In this document: piece by piece, positions 61,438-64,000 of the stretch | How the letters are laid out: each line of letters starts with the position of its first letter | Numbering within the stretch: position 1 is the stretch's first letter | Assembly (NCBI RefSeq): GCF_004028635.1 | Contig: NZ_ML138678.1 | Span: forward strand, 1,372,810-1,436,809 | Reading direction: 5' to 3' | Origin: Streptomyces cyaneus | GTDB taxonomy: Bacteria; Actinomycetota; Actinomycetes; Streptomycetales; Streptomycetaceae | Length of the DNA stretch: 64,000 nt | The notes under the pieces: generated by a model | Database searches by the model: none | What the model was told of the DNA's origin: nothing | The model's input: only the letters and a program-made list of their open reading frames with translations | Translations under genes and position numbers: made by a program

Positions 61438-62259
61438 CTAACTCCCCGTACTCCGATACGACCGCAGCCCCGCCCGCCACGCCAGTCCGGCCAGCGCACA
61501 GCACGCCGCCGCCACGAGCGGGGACATGAAGGCCGCCCATGAAGGAAGGCCGATCGGGTACGGCCGCCCCAACACGTAGGCGGCCGACACCCAGTTGACG
61601 AAGGCGAGCGGCAGCATGAACGTCACCCCGCGCACCAGGTCCTTGCCGAACACGGTCGGCGGATACTGCAACAGCGTGGTACCGCCGTACGTGAACGCGT
61701 TCTGCACCTCGGCGGCGTCCTGCGCGAAGATCTGGAAGGCCGCGCCCGCCACGAAAAGCGCCGAGAAGATCGCCGCGCCGCTGACCACCATCACCGGCAC
61801 CAGCAGCACCTTCGGCGCGCTCCAGTCGACGTCGACCGAGACCAGCGCGTACCCGAGGACGACGGCGCCCTGCGTGATCCGGCCGAGGCGGCGCAGCGCG
61901 AAGTGGTCCGCGCCGACCTGGGCGAGCACCGGCGCGGGGCGCACGAGCAGGGTGTCGAACGAGCCGTCGCGGATCCGCCCGCCCAGGACGTCCATCGAGC
62001 CGAGCACAAGGTCGGCGATCCCGAACGCCGTCGCCGACAGCCCGTACAGGAAGGCGACTTCGGGCAGCGACCAGCCGCCCAGCGAGTCGACCTGCGAGAA
62101 CATCAGCAGGATCGCCACGAAGTCCAGGGCGGTCACGACCAGGTTGCCGAACACGGTGACCACGAAGGAGGTGCGGTAGGTCATGCTGGACCGCACCCAC
62201 ATCCCGGCGATCAGCCCGTAGGCCCGCAGCCCCTCGGCGAGGGCGTGGCGCTCACCCAC
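61438..62259 (-). CDS. ABC-2 permease subunit
   Basis: 273 aa from a GTG. Six hydrophobic segments typical of the ABC-2 (DUF990-like) exporters: GLIAGMWVRSSM, NLVVTALDFVAILLMF, LYGLSATAFGIADLVLG and so on. It has FDTLLVRPAPVL, a loop shared by this subfamily. It overlaps the previous gene's 3' end by 8 bp and is followed by the ATPase, so it forms a heterodimer with the other permease. Confidence 0.88.
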   Translation of the reverse strand: MGERHALAEGLRAYGLIAGMWVRSSMTYRTSFVVTVFGNLVVTALDFVAILLMFSQVDSLGGWSLPEVAFLYGLSATAFGIADLVLGSMDVLGGRIRDGSFDTLLVRPAPVLAQVGADHFALRRLGRITQGAVVLGYALVSVDVDWSAPKVLLVPVMVVSGAAIFSALFVAGAAFQIFAQDAAEVQNAFTYGGTTLLQYPPTVFGKDLVRGVTFMLPLAFVNWVSAAYVLGRPYPIGLPSWAAFMSPLVAAACCALAGLAWRAGLRSYRSTGS

Positions 62260-63058
62260 CCTGCACCACCACCCGCCGTGTCGCCGCCGACTGCAGCAGC
62301 CGCCCCGCCGCCAGCAGCACCACCGCCCACGCCGCCTGGAAGGCGAACGCCCCGAGCGGGTCCGTCTCGCCCATCAGCACATCCGCCGGCATCTGGATCT
62401 GCGCCGCCCAGGGCAGCACCAGCACGATGTCGCCGAACACGCCGGGGAAGGCGTTCAGGGGCAGCACCATGCCCGAGAAGAAGATGCCCGTGATCATCAG
62501 GGCCTGGTTGACGCCCATGCCGTCCATCAGCCAGAACACGCTCAGCGCCGCCAGATAGCGGATCGCGAAGCTGACGACCATCGCCAGCAGGAGCGCGACC
62601 AGACAGGCCGCCCAGGCGGAGGGCGCCGTCGGCAGTGCCATCGGGAAGAAGATCGCGCCGAACGCGAACGGGATCACGCCCCGCCCCAGCATCTGGAACA
62701 GCGCCCGCCCCATGTCGCCCGCCAGCCACCACAGTTGGAGATCGGCCGGCCGGTAGAGGTCGACGGCGATCTCACCGGTGCGGATGCGCTCCATCAGGTC
62801 CTTCTCGGCGCCGCCGCCCTGGATGGCCAGCGTCGCGTAGAGGCATTGCCCCAGCCACACATAGGTGACGGCCTGCGCCTGGTCGTACCCCCCTAGGTGG
62901 GGTTTCTCGTCCCACAGCGCCAGATAGGTGTAGACGAGGATCACGCCGAAGACGGTGTTGGTGAACACCCCGGCCGCGGTGGCCGCCCGATACGTCGCGT
63001 ATCGTCTGAATCCGCCCGCCGCGACGGCCAAGTACAACCGCCCCGAGCCCACATCCAC
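62252..63058 (-). CDS. ABC-2 permease subunit
   Basis: 268 aa from a GTG with GAGGAGG upstream. The same fold as its neighbour: FGVILVYTYLALWDE, GEIAVDLYRPADLQLWWL (the equivalent of the LVRP loop), then helices through MVLPLNAFPGVFGDI. It is the first gene of the four-gene minus-strand operon. An in-frame upstream ATG (63145) would add an Arg-rich, unlikely N-terminus. Confidence 0.87.
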   Translation of the reverse strand: MDVGSGRLYLAVAAGGFRRYATYRAATAAGVFTNTVFGVILVYTYLALWDEKPHLGGYDQAQAVTYVWLGQCLYATLAIQGGGAEKDLMERIRTGEIAVDLYRPADLQLWWLAGDMGRALFQMLGRGVIPFAFGAIFFPMALPTAPSAWAACLVALLLAMVVSFAIRYLAALSVFWLMDGMGVNQALMITGIFFSGMVLPLNAFPGVFGDIVLVLPWAAQIQMPADVLMGETDPLGAFAFQAAWAVVLLAAGRLLQSAATRRVVVQGG

Positions 63059-63297
63059 AGCCCTCCTCGCCCGCCCGGCACCGAAGCGCAGGAGCCTAGT
63101 GCGCGCGCGACGGGGGCTGCCAGCCAATTTCCGGGCCGGACGCACGGAACGCCCGGCGCGAGAGCCTGCTCACTTTCCGCGGACACGCGCCGGTTTCCGG
63201 GAACGGAACGCCTGGTGCGAGAGTCTTCAATGGGGGCGCAGTCAGGCGTACGAGGCGTACAGGAACGTACGACGCGAAACAGGAGTCCGTGCACGAC

Positions 63298-64000
63298 ATG
63301 AGCGACGAGCAGCAGCCGCCACAGCAACCGACCCGGAAGCCGGGGCGGCCGAAACGCACGGGCTGGCGACGGATCATCCCGACCTGGCGCACGGTGCTCG
63401 GCACCTTCGTCATCGGCGCACTGCTGCTCTTCGGCCTGTTCTTCCTCGGCTACTCCATGGTCAAGATCCCGCCGGCCAACGCGCTCGCCACGAAGCAGGC
63501 CAACGTCTATATGTACGCGGACGGTTCCGTGATCGCCCGCGACGGTCAGGTCAACCGGGAGAACGTCACCCTCGCGCAGATGTCCAAGGCCGCCCAGCAC
63601 GCGATCCTGGCCGCCGAGGACCGCGACTTCTACACCGAGTCCGCCATCGACCCCAAGGCGATGCTGCGCGCCGCCTGGAACACGGCCACCGGCAAGGGCA
63701 AGCAGTCCGGTTCCACGATCACCCAGCAGTACGTGAAGAACTACTACCTGCGTCAGGACCAGACCGTCACCCGCAAGGTGAAGGAGTTCTTCATCGCCAT
63801 CAAGCTGGACCGCGAGGTGACCAAGGACGAGATCCTCGAGGGCTACCTCAACACCAGCTTCTTCGGCCGCAACGCCTACGGCATCCAGGCCGCCGCCCAG
63901 GCCTACTACGGCGTGGACGCCAAGGACCTCGACCCGGCCCGCGCCGCCTATCTGGCCGCGCTGGTCAACGCGCCCAGCGAGTACGACGTCGTCGCCCACC
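63298..64000 (+). CDS. Class A penicillin-binding protein (N-terminal part)
   Basis: At least 234 codons, running off the window. A short Gln/Pro and Arg-rich cytoplasmic start, one membrane helix (about 30-55), then a glycosyltransferase-51 domain: AAEDRDFY (catalytic Glu), GSTITQQYVKNYYL, KVKEFFIAIKLDRE and EGYLNTSFFGRNAYGIQ. It polymerises glycan strands of peptidoglycan; a transpeptidase domain is expected beyond the edge. AGGAG lies 11 bp before the ATG; the GTG at 63289 is an alternative. Upstream are two imperfect direct repeats of about 30 bp (63128-63167 and 63193-63228) in the promoter region. Confidence 0.93.
   Translation, partial: MSDEQQPPQQPTRKPGRPKRTGWRRIIPTWRTVLGTFVIGALLLFGLFFLGYSMVKIPPANALATKQANVYMYADGSVIARDGQVNRENVTLAQMSKAAQHAILAAEDRDFYTESAIDPKAMLRAAWNTATGKGKQSGSTITQQYVKNYYLRQDQTVTRKVKEFFIAIKLDREVTKDEILEGYLNTSFFGRNAYGIQAAAQAYYGVDAKDLDPARAAYLAALVNAPSEYDVVAH

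Overview
The window is high-GC actinobacterial DNA, almost certainly from a Streptomyces chromosome. It has many GTG starts, an SsgA-like sporulation regulator, class E and class F sortases with LAXTG-type surface proteins, a GAF/ANTAR protein, a SARP-type regulator, DUF6412, DUF6585 and DUF4185 proteins, and Tat-exported carbohydrate-active enzymes. I saw no tRNA, rRNA or CRISPR array. Position 1 looks like a contig end, because it opens with poly-G/poly-C.

Layout. 67-17058 is mostly ordinary chromosome. It holds a GH6 lipoprotein, a GAF/ANTAR protein, a class F sortase operon whose first gene is interrupted by a 128-bp G/C homopolymer insert, a HAD hydrolase, an LAXTG protein, a ROK regulator divergent from a Gfo/Idh oxidoreductase with a palindromic operator between them, an FAH-family enzyme, a second YidC, a class E sortase, a GH30 endo-galactanase, a TPR/SEC-C protein and an HNH endonuclease.

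17412-34902 is an accessory region rich in probable phage-defence genes. A plus-strand set (vsr, GHKL ATPase, PD-(D/E)XK nuclease, Z1 helicase, two C5-cytosine methyltransferases) matches the MORC/MutL-like (paraMORC) restriction-modification neighbourhoods known from comparative genomics. The first methyltransferase has Arg where the catalytic Cys should be. Facing it and overlapping it tail to tail is a three-gene minus-strand operon: a fused HTH-GHKL ATPase, an unrecognised protein and a DUF6339-like protein. I know no described system with that composition. Then come a GNAT/XRE-TPR pair, several small orphan genes, and a truncated IS5-type transposase beside the tail of a broken gene.

35033-64000 returns to chromosome-like content. 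It includes a YqeB-like protein, a peptide/metal-type ABC importer (binding protein plus fused permease, no ATPase nearby) behind a possible metal-regulator box, an ECF sigma factor fused to zinc-finger, membrane and Pro-rich domains, an SsgA-like protein, an Lrp regulator divergent from a methyltransferase, a cutinase-like hydrolase, and an XRE-NACHT membrane protein divergent from a LuxR-SARP fusion. These are followed by DUF4185, LLM, alginate-lyase-like (LAXTG), DUF445 and SGNH proteins, a three-gene ABC-2 exporter, and the start of a class A penicillin-binding protein that runs off the window.

Short tandem repeats of 11-16 bp are unusually common between and inside genes. Convergent gene pairs are often separated by strong hairpins.
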